This document shows positions 47,250-58,899 of a stretch of 64,000 nt of DNA, piece after piece (position 1 is the stretch's first letter; every line of letters begins with the position of its first letter). The notes under the pieces were generated by a model, which worked only from the letters and a program-made list of their open reading frames with translations, was not told where the DNA came from and made no database searches. The DNA comes from Cunninghamia lanceolata (lineage: Eukaryota; Streptophyta; Pinopsida; Cupressales; Cupressaceae), in assembly GCA_027924645.1 (NCBI GenBank), contig BSBN01001807.1, forward strand, positions 11,922,001-11,986,000, read 5' to 3'. A program made the translations under genes and the position numbers.

Positions 47250-47392
47250 CCAAATTCTATAGAAAGTGTTTCTCCTCCCACTCCCAGTACTGGATCTTGT
47301 TCTAGCACCGGTCCTATGAAATTATCACCGCTTGATGTACGGGACCTTGAAGGTTGCATTGATGACGTTTTGTCTTCTCTTACGGACAAGGT
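47250..47392 (+). pseudogene. Isolated exon-like fragment, unknown protein
   Basis: One frame is open and biased like a protein: SPPTPSTGSCSSTGP, then LSPLDVRDLEGCIDDVLSSL. It ends at GACAAG|GTAAAT, a fair donor site. It sits just right of the Helitron fragment. I do not recognise the parent gene. Confidence 0.4.
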
Positions 47393-47799
47393 AAATTGTA
47401 ATTTCCTCTAAACTATTGGGTTTTTGGTGCGTAGCTTTAAACACATTTAATGAAAAATGGATATTTACAGGGACTGAGTTGTAAATTGCTCGAAAGTGGT
47501 ATGAAACTAAGGGATATAGTGCAGCCTGTAGCATCCGATTTTTAGAGACTATTTGAATCCATTTCAGAGGGCGCAAAGATAATGTCGGATTAGGTAATTT
47601 ATGATTTGGCCATTCTAGATGTAAACTTTGAAGGTAGTTTCTATTTGGATAAAGATCCTAGGTTTTTAATGACAGTGGTATAGTCCATCTTTATTGGGAA
47701 CAGAAATCCTCTTCCTCAAAGCTTTCTAGTGAAACAGCTATAGCGTCATTAAAAATTATCCAAATTCCATTCACAATAAAACCTATAGTACCATAACAA

Positions 47800-48660
47800 T
47801 CACATAGGTAGACTGGATGAACTGCCACTATAGTCCCAGTGTGTGCCAGAAGAAGAGCTTTGGAACAGGGCATGGACATCCCTGAAAGCATTGTGGAAGG
47901 GGTTTTCATCAGATGTAGTAGTTGCCAGTGCCATAGTAGACATGTATGTAAAATGTTGGAAGCATACACAAGGCCTGTCAACTATTTGACAAAATGACTG
48001 AAAGATATATAGCCTCATGGAATGCAATGACTGCAGGATATTTGCAAAATGGATCTGTTGAAAAGGCCTTGGAAACTTATAAGCAAATGCAGTTGGCAGG
48101 TGTAAAGCCAGTCTCCACAACCTTTGCAAGCAACCTTCCAGCCTGTGCTAGAATGGGAGATTTGCAACTAGGCATTGACATAGGTCAAAGTATAATTGAA
48201 AGTGGATTTATCTCAGATGTTGTCATTGCAAGTGCCTTGGTAGACATGTACGTAAAATTTGGCAGCATAAACAAGGCAAGTCAACTGTTTGACAAAAAAA
48301 CCCTAAAAATTGTGGTCTCATGGACTGTAATGATTACAGTATAAGCACAAAATGGTGTTCTTGATGAGGCTTAAACGCTTTTAAATAAAATGCCCCAAAG
48401 AAATGCAGCCTCATGGAATGCGATGGCTGCAGGATAGAGGCACAAAATGGGTTTGCTGAGAAGGTTTCGAAAACTTCCAACCAAAAAGAGCATATAGCCT
48501 CCAGAATATGCAACAACATTGCTTGTAAAATATGGGGAGTCAAGTACAAGCCTGTATACCGGATGGAAAGTGAATCGACCGCAACCTGGGCATTTTTGAG
48601 ATGCCCAATAAGGGGAATTAATACTCTGTAATACCATAGCTCCAAGCTGTTCATAAAAAG
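47800..48660 (+). pseudogene. PPR (pentatricopeptide repeat, PLS type) pseudogene
   Basis: Fragments of several PPR units: ALEQGMDIPESIVEG and VASAIVDMYVK (47850-47960); then an open stretch 47994-48344 with IASWNAMTAGYLQNGSVEKA, MQLAGVKPVSTTFASNLPAC and VVIASALVDMYVKFGS; then KMPQRNAASWNAMAAG to about 48440. The wording is typical of the organelle RNA-editing PPR family. Stops and frameshifts between units, with no start and no DYW domain, show a decayed fragment. Confidence 0.88.
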
Positions 48661-49219
48661 CACAGAAATTGCACAGAGATTTAGTAAAAGGTAGGCTGTC
48701 AATCTTGACCAGGCAGAATTTGAACTTAAACTTGAACTTGTGTCATTTAAAACTATCCTCATACTACTGTTCCTAGTTTCTTACCATACAATGTGATTGA
48801 AGCGAACTAATGTAAGCAAATGTACAAACTTCAAAACATTAGTGCAAATAAGTTAAAAGTCATGATATTTGAAAAAAATGCAAATGCTTAACAACAAGAC
48901 ATCTAGTTTGAGAGCAAATATATTCATAATATAAAGATAGAAAAATGGAAAGCAAATGTTTGCATGCCATTCAGCATAGCAAAACACAAGTGACCTCCGG
49001 ATGCTCAAAACTGAAATATTTGCCACACATATTGAAACCAAAGAAACTATTCTTTGTTTCCACAGGCAATGCACCTTAGTATATGAACTGAATTAACAGC
49101 TTTAAAAGTGATCGTAAATGTTTTGCAAATATCCATTTCAGTAATAAGATCACATAACCCCTACAAATCTAAGCAAAAAACAAAATCACTGCCCAGCCCC
49201 CTAAAATAAAATAATAGTC
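48661..49219. other. Intergenic / probable 3' UTR of the gene at 49220-50176
   Basis: AT-rich, no domain or repeat recognised. The part just left of 49220 would be the 3' untranslated region of the minus-strand gene. Confidence 0.5.
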
Positions 49220-50176
49220 TTACTTTGGAGTTTTGTCCTTCTTCTTTCTCTTGATGAAATGAGATTGCTGCTCTTCATCTACAGTTTCTGCAACTTTTCT
49301 GTTTCGATCATCATCGCCCTTATTGACAGGATGCCTCCCTTGTTCTGATTTTCTAGAGCTTGACAATACCAAGATATTATTACTATTATCTTCATCTAGG
49401 CGGTCAGGAGACCTTGGCCTTCTCGACTTCTTATGTGTACCATGCGTCTCTTCGAGCTCCAAATCCGTTTTTTCTCGTAAATTTCTTAGAACCCCATCAT
49501 GGTTTTTATTGAGTTGATGTTCCTTATCCTTTTTTCTCTTTTTCTTTTCTGCTTGCCCACTAATCTCAATGCTAGATTGATTCAGTGCTCCTGAAGTTAA
49601 GATACCCACATCTGCACGAAACTCATTTGCCCTTGGCACATTTTCAAACTTCTTCTGGGCAGTAGGTGTAACGTATAGATCAAAGTCTACATTTTCTGAT
49701 CTTCCAGCATCCTCTTCTTCAAGACTATTTTTTTTCTTAGACTTTTTAGCATGTCTATTAACTTCAGACTTCTGCCAGGTTACACCCGCCTCCTCTTTAT
49801 CATTTGGATGATTTTCAACAGAATGTTTAGAAAACTTTTCACTTTTTTTAATGTGTTTTCTATCTTCTAAAACCGTTGTTTTGAAGGCACCTGCTTGTGT
49901 TTGGGGTTCCTGCCCTGAGCCTGATAAACCCTCATTAGGGTTTTCAAAATCCGTGGCGGCATCAGTTTCAAATCTCTGTTTTTTCCTTTTGGATTTATTG
50001 AGGCTTGAATGTGCACCTTCTCCCATGGATTCCAAAGAGTGAGCAGCATTCTTTAAAAAGCTCTTGATAGAAACATCCGTTCCTCCATCGCTGCACAGAA
50101 AGCGGCGTAGAATACGAGCTGCCTTTGAAGTTGAACATGCTTCAGAGGAAAGAATCGAACCCCTGACCAGCCGCAT
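49220..50176 (-). CDS. Lysine-rich nuclear/nucleolar-like protein, function unknown
   Basis: An uninterrupted frame of 318 codons from the ATG at 50176-50174 (MRLVRGSILSSEACS). The reading is open further upstream, but only through non-ATG codons. The N-terminus (SKAARILRRFLCSDGG, IKSFLKNAAHSLESM) looks like a short folded, helical region. The rest is charged and low-complexity, with many basic clusters (KSKRKKQR, KKSKKKN, EKKKRKKDKEH, HKKSRRPRSP, KRKKKDKTPK) that would act as nuclear localisation signals. No catalytic motif is visible. TTTATCCTTGATCAG just before the ATG could be an intron 3' end, so a 5' exon is possible. It is the only apparently intact non-transposon gene in the window. 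I do not recognise the family with confidence. Confidence 0.65.
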   Translation of the reverse strand: MRLVRGSILSSEACSTSKAARILRRFLCSDGGTDVSIKSFLKNAAHSLESMGEGAHSSLNKSKRKKQRFETDAATDFENPNEGLSGSGQEPQTQAGAFKTTVLEDRKHIKKSEKFSKHSVENHPNDKEEAGVTWQKSEVNRHAKKSKKKNSLEEEDAGRSENVDFDLYVTPTAQKKFENVPRANEFRADVGILTSGALNQSSIEISGQAEKKKRKKDKEHQLNKNHDGVLRNLREKTDLELEETHGTHKKSRRPRSPDRLDEDNSNNILVLSSSRKSEQGRHPVNKGDDDRNRKVAETVDEEQQSHFIKRKKKDKTPK

Positions 50177-50209
50177 TCTGATCAAGGATAAAACTAACAA
50201 AATAAAATG

Positions 50210-50795
50210 GATGTGCTTTTAGAAAAAGACCTCTCTTTCAACCATGAAAATACTCTAATATGAAGACTGAACCCTTCTTCGGCTTTAGCCTTTTGTAAAA
50301 TCTGGACTTGTTCAGCAGAAAATATATGACTAGCTGGGCAATTTGGAGCATTTGCATTGGAGAAGCTACGGGTCTGTCACAGCTACAAACTATCTGATTT
50401 TTATAACCCTAATTTTTAGAGTTCTAATATAACTCGTGCTCTATAAACATTTTAGGGGATCGAGATATGCAAAGAACCAGTTTTTTTTCTCATTTTTCTT
50501 ACCTCGTTGAGACTAAACCATTAAAAATACAAAGCCAAGGGTTGCGAAACTCCTCTAAGTTGGTTCCCTTCTCCACATCGGAAATTCATTGGGTGGGCAA
50601 CTCAATACGAAAAAAAGCGCTGGCCTTTTTGCAATTATATTTAGGTAAATAGTATCACTAGCAATCACACAAATTGTGCAATGGGTACGCAGATAGATAT
50701 TTTGGAGAAGTGTTGCTATTTTAGAAGGAGAAGAGTAATAATAGAAAGTTGATTTTCCCATGCACAACAAAAATTTGGAGGAAGAAACGATTGGT
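50210..50795. other. Upstream region of the nuclear-protein gene
   Basis: Would hold the promoter and 5' UTR or first exon of the minus-strand gene. I see no convincing TATA box and no other gene. Confidence 0.4.
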
Positions 50796-50801
50796 GGGAA
50801 A

Positions 50802-51069
50802 CATGGCCTAAATTTGATGGTCATATGACAGTATTTAAGTATTTTTTTCATAAAATACAATCAAAATTATAAACAAATTGTATCACATTAAAAGAAAGAT
50901 TTTGGACAAACCATCAAATTTTATATAGGATTATGATGATATATATTTAATTTATATATAAATTTATTTATACTAAAATATGACCTTGTATTTTAAAGGC
51001 ACCTTCAAATAGATAACGACCATAAAACATTTCTTGACAGGTAGGGTCAACCTTCAAATTTAAGTCCTA
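50802..51069. mobile_element. hAT-type MITE, copy 2, with 8-bp target duplication
   Basis: 268 bp bounded by an 8-bp direct repeat GTGGGAAA (50794-50801 and 51070-51077). Inverted ends: CATGGCCTAAATTTGATGGT and the complement TAGGACTTAAATTTGAAGGT. It is homologous to 42388-42628 (shared TATA.GATTATGATGA and CTTGACAGG.A.GGT). An 8-bp duplication is typical of hAT transposons. Confidence 0.88.
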
Positions 51070-51079
51070 GTGGGAAAGT

Positions 51080-51670
51080 ACACACAACAAAATTTACATG
51101 AGGGTGCAATTTTCACAAGGAAATAACTAATAGAATAAACATGATTAAAATAAAGTATTGTGTGCTTTAGATGTACTAGTATATTTATATTTTAAAAATA
51201 TATATCTAAAGTACGTCGAGAGATATCATTTTGAGGCGTCTATTTTTCTATCAATTTACCGCACTCTCTTTGAGCTCACCTCAAATCCTACAATTTGATA
51301 TGTTCATTTAACGTGAAAAAAATTAAGGAAGGAAGCAATATAAATAGATTGAATGTGTGACTTTTTATATGTCATTTCGTAATGTTTCTTTCTTTCATCT
51401 TAGTGCATAGTAATGGCTTCTTTGAAACTGCGATCCACTTTCTTTCCATCTAGCATGTATTTTTTTTAATTCTTTTCACCTTTTTTTTTTTTTAAAAAAA
51501 TTTGTGGAGTGACTATTTGTCTTTTTAATAAAGATTCTAAATTGGAATCTTATAAGTTTACATAGAAATTCGGGGATCTTTCAGCGCCCATGTGAATGTA
51601 GGAATGCCTCTCGACGTAATAAAGCATTACATGATGCCTCTATTTATAGAGGTCTTTTCAATATCATACT
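51080..51670. other. AT-rich sequence, no gene seen
   Basis: Homopolymer-rich. Nothing recognisable on either strand. Confidence 0.6.
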
Positions 51671-51671
51671 A

Positions 51672-51966
51672 GTACATTATTGTGTCCTTTGAAAACCCAT
51701 CCATCTCTATCTAGACTTCTCTAAGATTCTTCTAACTTTTTAGACTTTTCTATTTATTACTTATCTTTTTCCTTTTTCATTTAGTTACAAAATTATATTT
51801 TAGGGAGAAATTAATTATGTACATTATTGTGTCCTTTGAAAACCCATCCATCTCTATCTAGACTTCTCTAAGATTCTTCTAACTTTTTAGACTTTTCTAT
51901 TTATTATTTATCTTTTTCCTTTTTCATTTAGTTACAAAATTAAATTTTAGGGAGAAATTAATTATG
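51672..51966. repeat. 147-bp tandem duplication
   Basis: Two adjacent copies (51672-51818 and 51819-51966), identical except for a few bases (for example ACTTATC/ATTTATC). They share GTACATTATTGTGTCC at the start. The low divergence indicates a recent event. Confidence 0.95.
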
Positions 51967-52029
51967 CCCACGCTGTTCCCTTTATGAACAAGATGGGCTG
52001 ACTTTACAAATCTACCGACTCCATTGCTT

Positions 52030-52215
52030 GAGAGGCGTGCAAGATGATTGCAATGTCTTCGGTCGTTTAATTTCGCCATTTCCCGATTCTGCGTTCCGTC
52101 GCCGTTTTGCACTGTTCTTAGTCGTTTCCTTTCTTTTAGCCTGTTTACGTATTTTCAGTCGCCGTTTTTTCGTATCGTTCGTCGTTTTATCGTAACCCTC
52201 ACCGCTTTAACCTCC
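52030..52215. repeat. Cluster of YCGYYGTTT motifs
   Basis: GTCGTTTAATTTCGCC, GTCGCCGTTTTGC, AGTCGTTTCC, GTCGCCGTTTTTTCG and TCGTCGTTTTATCG occur within 185 bp. The CpG content contrasts with the AT-rich surroundings. It may be part of a 5' regulatory region; I cannot say of what. Confidence 0.5.
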
Positions 52216-52259
52216 ACCAAAAATATACTAACCAAAAAAAAAAAGTTTGCCACCATTTA

Positions 52260-53100
52260 ATTTCCTCACGCAATATCACTATTACGCAATATGTATGGGC
52301 TCTGATATCTTCATTTATTGTTATCTATTGTTATCTAGTGGCGGCAATCATGGTGAGAAATAAAAAATACTCTTTATCCTCAAATATACGAAGGAAAAAT
52401 TTAAAATGCAAGTACCTAGTATAATATAGGTATTAGGTAGTCAATGAAAATAATATATACTTTAGCTTAGCATGAACAACGAAGTAGAGAGATATTACAT
52501 CATATTTTTATTTTTTTAGTATTTGAATGTATGTTTTCATTTTAATTTGTACTAATGAAGTTGAGGATAAAGATTATTTTTTAACTTGTTTTATCTTTAT
52601 TTTATTTTCTTGTATTTTAATAATAGAAATAAATTCATTCAATTTTATAATATAAATAATATTTAGATTGTTTTATAAAATCAAAATGAATTAATATGTT
52701 TATTTTTCATTAGAATTAAATTTTAAAATGATATTAAAAATTAAAATTAAAATTTGTAATTTATTATTTTGTATAAATGATAATTTTTTTTCTTTTTTAA
52801 ATGAAGAAAGGCTAAAGGCAAAACATTAGTGAAAAACACAAGGGAAAAGACTGGGGGTTGCACGAGGATTTGTCTACAAATCCTTCATGTACCTCCCGGT
52901 TGGGGCCTCTCTCATTGCTAAGAAATCATTCGGCTTCCTTGTCTTCTTGGTAATATTGCAGTTGTCTCTACCAATCCAAAAAAAAAAGAATACTGCAGTT
53001 GTCTCTGTATTGATTGTCTTTTTGTTCTTTGTTTAGCTTTGGGTCCTGCTTTTGTGTTTTTTTCTTAGTTTTAAAAAATAGTTTAAATTCAAACTTTTCT
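52260..53100. other. AT-rich sequence upstream of LINE
   Basis: Very AT-rich to 52800. From there to 53100 it is purine-rich and may be LINE 5' UTR. No gene seen. Confidence 0.5.
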
Positions 53101-53229
53101 ACTAGTTGTTTCCCGCCCTTCCCATTGCATCATTTGGAGTCAGCACAGAGGGTTGGTGGATGGGTGTGGGTGAGAGGAGTACGGAGTCTAAAAGGGCATT
53201 TATTTTGGCTTAAGGCGCTTTAAGTGCCT

Positions 53230-54597
53230 ATGGAAGGAGATTCGGGTAGAAAAGACATTTTAGAGAAAGGGAATGTCAAATCCTTTAAGGAGATTGATAA
53301 TGTAGATGATGCACAATCAATGCCAAAAAATGTAGTCATCGCAGTCGTGGATGGTCTCAGAGGACTCGGTCCAAACACCGAAGAAGGTGAAGAAGGATGT
53401 AGACCCAAGGATAGAAAGCAAGGTGAGACTCTTTCAGTGCCAAGAAAGATTTATTTAAAACCTAATGATGAATTAGGAAAAGTTGTGAAAAAAGAAGCAA
53501 GATTAATGAATGTTGTAGTGTTTTTTACTTGTGTTAATGTAGATAAATTGCCTTCGAGGAAGTTTTTTGATAATTCGCTGATAACTGCATGGGCAAAGAA
53601 ACTAGGCATTCATTATTCCTTTTGCAGAATGATACAACCGAGGATTTTTGTAATCTTCTTTAAATCACATGTTATGCAGAAAAGGGTTATTGAGAAAGAC
53701 TACTGGAATATAGGGTCGGCCCTTTTCAAGGCCTTTCCCTGGAAACTTGATACACCACACAAAGAGATAAGATTTTGTTTAGTTCCAAGATGGATACTGT
53801 TAAAAGACGTCCTAGTCTAATTTTGGAATTTTTTGCCCCAAGTAATTGAGCCTTTTTGGCAAAATCCTAAAAATAGATGAAACTAAAACCACTCTACCCC
53901 ATTTAGATGCGAGAATGCTAGTCTCATTTGACACAGAGGTGCAAATCTAGGAAGTGTTAGAAATCAATTGGGAGGATAAATCTTTCATATGTGATTTAGT
54001 AAGTCTTGGAGGGCTCAACTCATGCTTCCTATGTAAACAGGATGGGCACCAAAAAACAGTTGTCCAACATTAAATAAAAACTTAAACAAAGGCAAAATGG
54101 GGGTTACGAAAAATGAGGAAAATGTATTGGATTCTGAGGGTGGAGTTCTTGCCCCCTCACTAGTGAATAAAAATCAAACCCCAAAGGTAAACAATGGGAA
54201 GGTCATGAATAGCAACACTTCTATCCCTAATGAGGACCTCAGGCCTAAGGCATCATCTATTGATGAGGTCATGAAGGACTCCCTGTCTATGGATGATGGC
54301 TTGGACTCAGAAGATATAGAAGAAGATCACCTAGATGGTGATGAGTCAGATAGTACCCAAGATGGAACCCTAAGCACTTTCTCATTGGGTGGTAGGTCCT
54401 CTAAAGGGTGGATGGATGAAGACCCTGCATTGGTTTCTCAAATTGCAAACACTCCACAGCAATACAAGGATAGTAGTGAGGCTCCGAGGGAGATCTCCCC
54501 TCCCCATTTAGATCATGTAAACAATGAGGAGGTTATGCATGTGGGTTATACCTTTGAAAATGGATTTATCTCAATAAGGAAGAAAAATACACAATAA
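53230..54597 (+). pseudogene. LINE ORF1 (RNA-binding gag-like)
   Basis: The first part, 53230-53820, has a folded segment (VVVFFTCVNVDKLPSRKFFD, ITAWAKKLGIHYSFCRM, VIEKDYWNIGSALFKAFPW) like the DUF4283 region of plant LINE ORF1. A stop at 53818-53820 and a frameshift follow; the region at 53870-54060 (KIDETKTTLPHLDARML, then CFLCKQDGH, a zinc-knuckle remnant) reads in other frames. 54097-54597 is an acidic, serine-rich tail. ORF1 proteins bind LINE RNA. Confidence 0.75.
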
Positions 54598-54882
54598 TTG
54601 GCTCTTGACAAAATAAGGGAAGTTGTAGAGAAAAGAAATAAACTAGATAGACTTAAGGAGGAATTATTAAGGAGATAAGTAGACCTCTCTGGGTTAGAGA
54701 AGAGTATCCTCAAGCAGAGTATCAGGAAGGCTGAGGAGGAAGGCAAAAAAAGAAAGGTTTTGAGTAGAAATGTTAGCAGCATCAAGCTGGGTAAGAAAGG
54801 GAAGGAGGGTTCCATCCATAAATACTTGGTGGAAAGTTCTCGAGCCTTCATGTGACCCTCTACCCCCTCAACATCCAGAGTA

Positions 54883-55680
54883 ATGAAAAGCATCCATTGT
54901 TATAGTTGGAAAGTTAGGGGTTTGGAGTCCCCTGACAGGAAGTATGTTCTGAGGGACTTCTGTAAAAAAAATAAAGATATGGATGTCTTGTTTATTCAAG
55001 AGGTAAAAGCAGTTGGATTCACCTCAGAAAATACAATGAGATTTGTTTCAAGGGAAGCAATTGCTTTTACCTCAAGCCATGAGAAAGGAAATGCTATCAT
55101 GTTGAATAGAAAATTAGAGAAGTACCTAAAAGACTTTGGATATTCCCCCTGCAATAGATGTGTATGGATTACTCTGAATATTGCGAGGGTAGATGTTGGA
55201 TTGTGCTCCATTTATGCCCCAAATGATTATCTGAGCATAATTGAGCTATGGAAATGGTTAACGTCTAACCTCCCCAAGGTCCCTTGGATTTTTTGGGGGG
55301 ATTTTAACATGATAGAATACACAGAAGACAAAAAAGGGGGGAAACCTCTAGAATGGAAAGGGAATGAAATTTTTTTTGGCTAAGATTTAAAAAGACACTC
55401 AACCTAGCAGACCCAATAGAGGGGAAAAATAGAACAACAAAGATATCTGGTTTACTTGGTCAAACTATCAGAATGACAACAAGAGAATCTATTGCAGACT
55501 TGATAGATTCTATTTGAATAAAGACTGCTACTCTATCATGCAGAAGATGAACACAAACAAAACTTAGGTCATTCCTCACCACTATTAGATCATCATCCTA
55601 TTAAAATGCTACTCTCAGTCAAAAAGCAAGTACAAAATATAAGAAACTGAAAGGATTCCTTGTTTAAATTGAATTGTGAG
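54883..55680 (+). pseudogene. LINE ORF2 endonuclease domain
   Basis: Starts MKSIHCYSWKVRGLESPDRK, then MDVLFIQEVKA (catalytic Glu), CSIYAPND and PWIFWGDFNMIEY (catalytic Asp), open to 55383. After a frameshift come FTWSNYQNDNKRIYCRLDRF and, near 55560-55600, a histidine-containing end. This is an exonuclease-endonuclease-phosphatase fold that nicks target DNA. Confidence 0.88.
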
Positions 55681-55929
55681 CTACTAAAGGACGAAGACTA
55701 CAACCAAGGAATCAATACTATCAGAAATATATGCAAGGCTAGGTATAGAGACCAAGGAAACATAATTTATTGATCTAGACTCACAGAAGCTTGTAAAGCT
55801 ATATTCCAAGTGGTTGGAAAAAAATATGCCTTAGACAGAAAAAGAGAAGAACTCTTGTTATAGGAAAAGTTCCTCCAGGTTAAAGAGAAACTACAAAATA
55901 ATCCATGTGAGGAAGGGCTAAGTTCTCAA

Positions 55930-57667
55930 ATGGGAGAAATAAAACATAAATTAAGGAAAGTGCAGATAAGAAAGGCACAAGGAGCTAGAGTAAGAGCTAA
56001 AATTAATTGGTTACAGGATGGGGACAAGGGCACCAAGTATTTTTTCAATTTATTGAGACAAAAAAATATAAAAGAAAATATTGAAGTAATAATGGAGAAT
56101 GGGGTTACCTTGAACTCTCAAAAGCAAATTTTGGAGGCATTTAGAAAGTTTTATGAAAACCTGTTTAGGGCAGAGGATAATAGGGAAGACTATAGGGAGG
56201 CCCAGGAATTATGCTACAGAATTTGTACCACTAAATTGACCCAAGACATGAGAAGGAAACTAGAACAAAAAATTAATAAGGATGAAATAAAAAAGCTATT
56301 AGATCTATGAGTAATGATAAATCCCCTGGGGTGGATGGGTTGCCTATTGAATTCTACAAGACAAACATTGATTGGATAGCTGATGACCTCCTTGAGCTCT
56401 ATTCTAAAGCTATAGAGAAAGAGACCTTAGGAGAGGACATAAATAAAGGCATAATAAAGCTTCTTCCAAAAGAAGGAGATATGACAGAAATAAAGAATTG
56501 GAGACCCATAACTCTACTAAATGTCTCTTTAAAATTATAGCAAAAATTTTGGACCTGAGACTCCGAGATATCCTCCCATAAATCATTAGCCCTACGCAAA
56601 CTAGTTTTATTAAGGGAAGATATATACTAGAAAACTTGATAACAAGTTGAGAAGGCCTTCAATGGGCTAAAGTTTCCAGTCAAAATGCAGGCATACTTCT
56701 ACTGGATTTTGAGAAAGCATATGATAGAGTGGAGTGGTCCTTTATCCTTATAATGCTCGGAGCTTTTGATTTTCTTGAGTTCTTTATCAACATGATTAAG
56801 ATGTTTTTTGTAAATGCTATAGCTTAGGTGGAGGTGAATGGTGAACTCTCTGCCCCATTCATGATGGGGAGGTCAATCAGATAGAGGTGACCCCTTGCTC
56901 CCTCTCTGTTTGTTATTGCTTTAGAGGCTCTTCATTTCATTTTGAGGTCTGAAGAAATAGAAGGAAGAATTGAAGGGATTACATTACCTAATGGTGATAA
57001 ACTTCTGAATGTCTAGTTTTCTAATGATACTGCCATATTCCCCAGGGTAAAGGAAAAAGAGATGGAAAATCTACAAAGAAGACTTGATCTTTTATGCCTA
57101 GCTTAAGGGGCAAAAATCTCATTTTCTAAATCTATCTTTTTATCTTGGACTGATACTATCCCTAATTGGTTTAAGAGGGATAAATGGAAGTGGGGAGGAC
57201 CTTCAGTGCAAGTAACATTTCTTGGTATTCCCTTTGTAGTCCACCCCTCACTTAATGTAATGTGGCAGTGGCTTGTTGCTAAAATTGAGAAAAAACTCAA
57301 AAACTGGAACAAACTGCATCTTTCCTTAGCTGGAAGAAAACAGGTCTGTCAAAAAATCCTCTCAGCATATACTATTTTCTATTCTTCTATGTGGTTGTTT
57401 GCCAATTACCAATTTGAGGTCATCCATAAAGTGATAAGAAGCTTCTTGTGGTCTGATGGGAAAGGAAAGCCTAAAAAGCATCTAGTTAAGTGGGAATGGT
57501 GCTATGTAAGCAAAGATTTCGAAGGGTTGGGGTTAAAGGACATGAAGATTCAAGGGATGGCCTTGGCTTATAAATGGATCACCAATACCTTATCAGGGGA
57601 AGAACCTTGGAAAGTTTTGGTTAGACATAATATTTCTATTGCCACACCTTTGAAGAAGAAAGGCTAG
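55930..57667 (+). pseudogene. LINE ORF2 reverse transcriptase
   Basis: The linker NWLQDGDKGTKYFFNLLRQK (55998 on) leads to RT: NDKSPGVDGLPIEFYK (56310), INKGIIKLLPKEGDMTEIKN, WRPITLLN, ILLDFEKAYDRVEW (56695), GRSIR.R.PLAPSLFVIALEAL (56867) and the catalytic box as FSNDTAIF (57018). So the first catalytic Asp position is altered (SND for ADD). The thumb and connection (GGPSVQVTFLGIPF, WNKLHLSLAGRKQV) are open in 57206-57667. Several stops. Confidence 0.9.
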
Positions 57668-57762
57668 GGTAGAATTGGATTTTATGATGCTCTGCTAGGA
57701 GATTCTCTTGCTAAACCAGGGGGTCTGCTGTATTTTGTAGCATTTGGAAAGCATGGGAAAGG

Positions 57763-58866
57763 GTGAGGCCCTTGATTTTAGACAGAGAAGCTATCAGTGT
57801 GAATAAAGGAGTCATTTGGGGGCAAAGGTCAATATGGTGGAATATTTTTCATAAAAATAAGGCTTTAGCCTTGCTTCAAGGCTACTCAGCAAGGAAATGC
57901 AATGAAAAAAAACTATCAATACTTGCTGACCTGTTTGAGCAAGGTCTACCGAGAGAGTGGAAACAAATAGAAAATTAGTTTCAGTTAGATGCTAATTTTT
58001 TCAGAACATACTCCACCATTAATAAAGCTTTGTTAAACAAGTTGAACAATAAAATAGAAATTGCAGGAAATGAGAGATTGGAGAAACTGAAGTGGGATGA
58101 TGGAACTCCTTTTGCTCAAATAAAGCCAAAATTGATATATAAAATGCTGACAAATTCACATGACATTATCCAATACATCAAATCCTCTTGGGCTGGCTTC
58201 TTTTCAGATGAAGAGCTGATTAGATCCCTAAAATTGTCGTGGTCAAAATTCCTCGAACCAAAGAAAGCTTCTTTCAAATGGCTCTTGTTATTAAACAGAC
58301 TAAACCTAGGACCTGAATCCATTGTTTGTCCTCTATGTAATGTGTCAGAATTAGTACCTCACATTTTCTTTGATTGTTTATATGCCAAGTATGTCTGGTC
58401 CTATTTTATGGGTAATATTGGTAATTGGTTTCCTACATCTAATATGTTTATGAAAGAAATACTTTCTAGTCAAATCAAAGGTCTGAATGTAAGAAATAAT
58501 TGTTTTTGGTTTATTATGTCTTCTGAAATATTATGGTTCCTATGGAAGAAAAGGAATGAAGAAAGATTTCTTGGCAAGGAAAGGGATCTCACTGGGATTC
58601 TTCAGGATCTCACAGTTTTTAACTTTTTTGAACAGGTCATTGTAACAATGTAGATTTCCCTTAGCAGGTTCAAAGAGATGATTGAAACAGGTTCCGTGTT
58701 CTACAAAGAAGACATCGAAGAGACAAACATTTGTGCAAAGAATCCAAAGAAATTTGACATGAGATTATTTAATGCTTACACAAAATTCCAAAGCTTGTAC
58801 TTGTTGGGTGAATATTTTGTCGTTAACTCACTAACGGCAAAATGGGTATATCAGCCACAGCTATGA
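57763..58866 (+). pseudogene. LINE ORF2 C-terminal domain with zinc-binding motif
   Basis: FKWLLLLNRLNLGPESIVCPLCNVSELVPHIFFDCLYAKYVW at 58272-58400 is the zf-RVT motif (CPLC...H...C) found at the end of plant LINE RTs. The tail 58654-58866 (KKFDMRLFNAYTKFQSLY) continues the protein. The frame is broken at 57976 and 58651. Confidence 0.82.
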
Positions 58867-58899
58867 TGAGACAAAGTCTCTCCTCTCAGCAAGGGGAGG

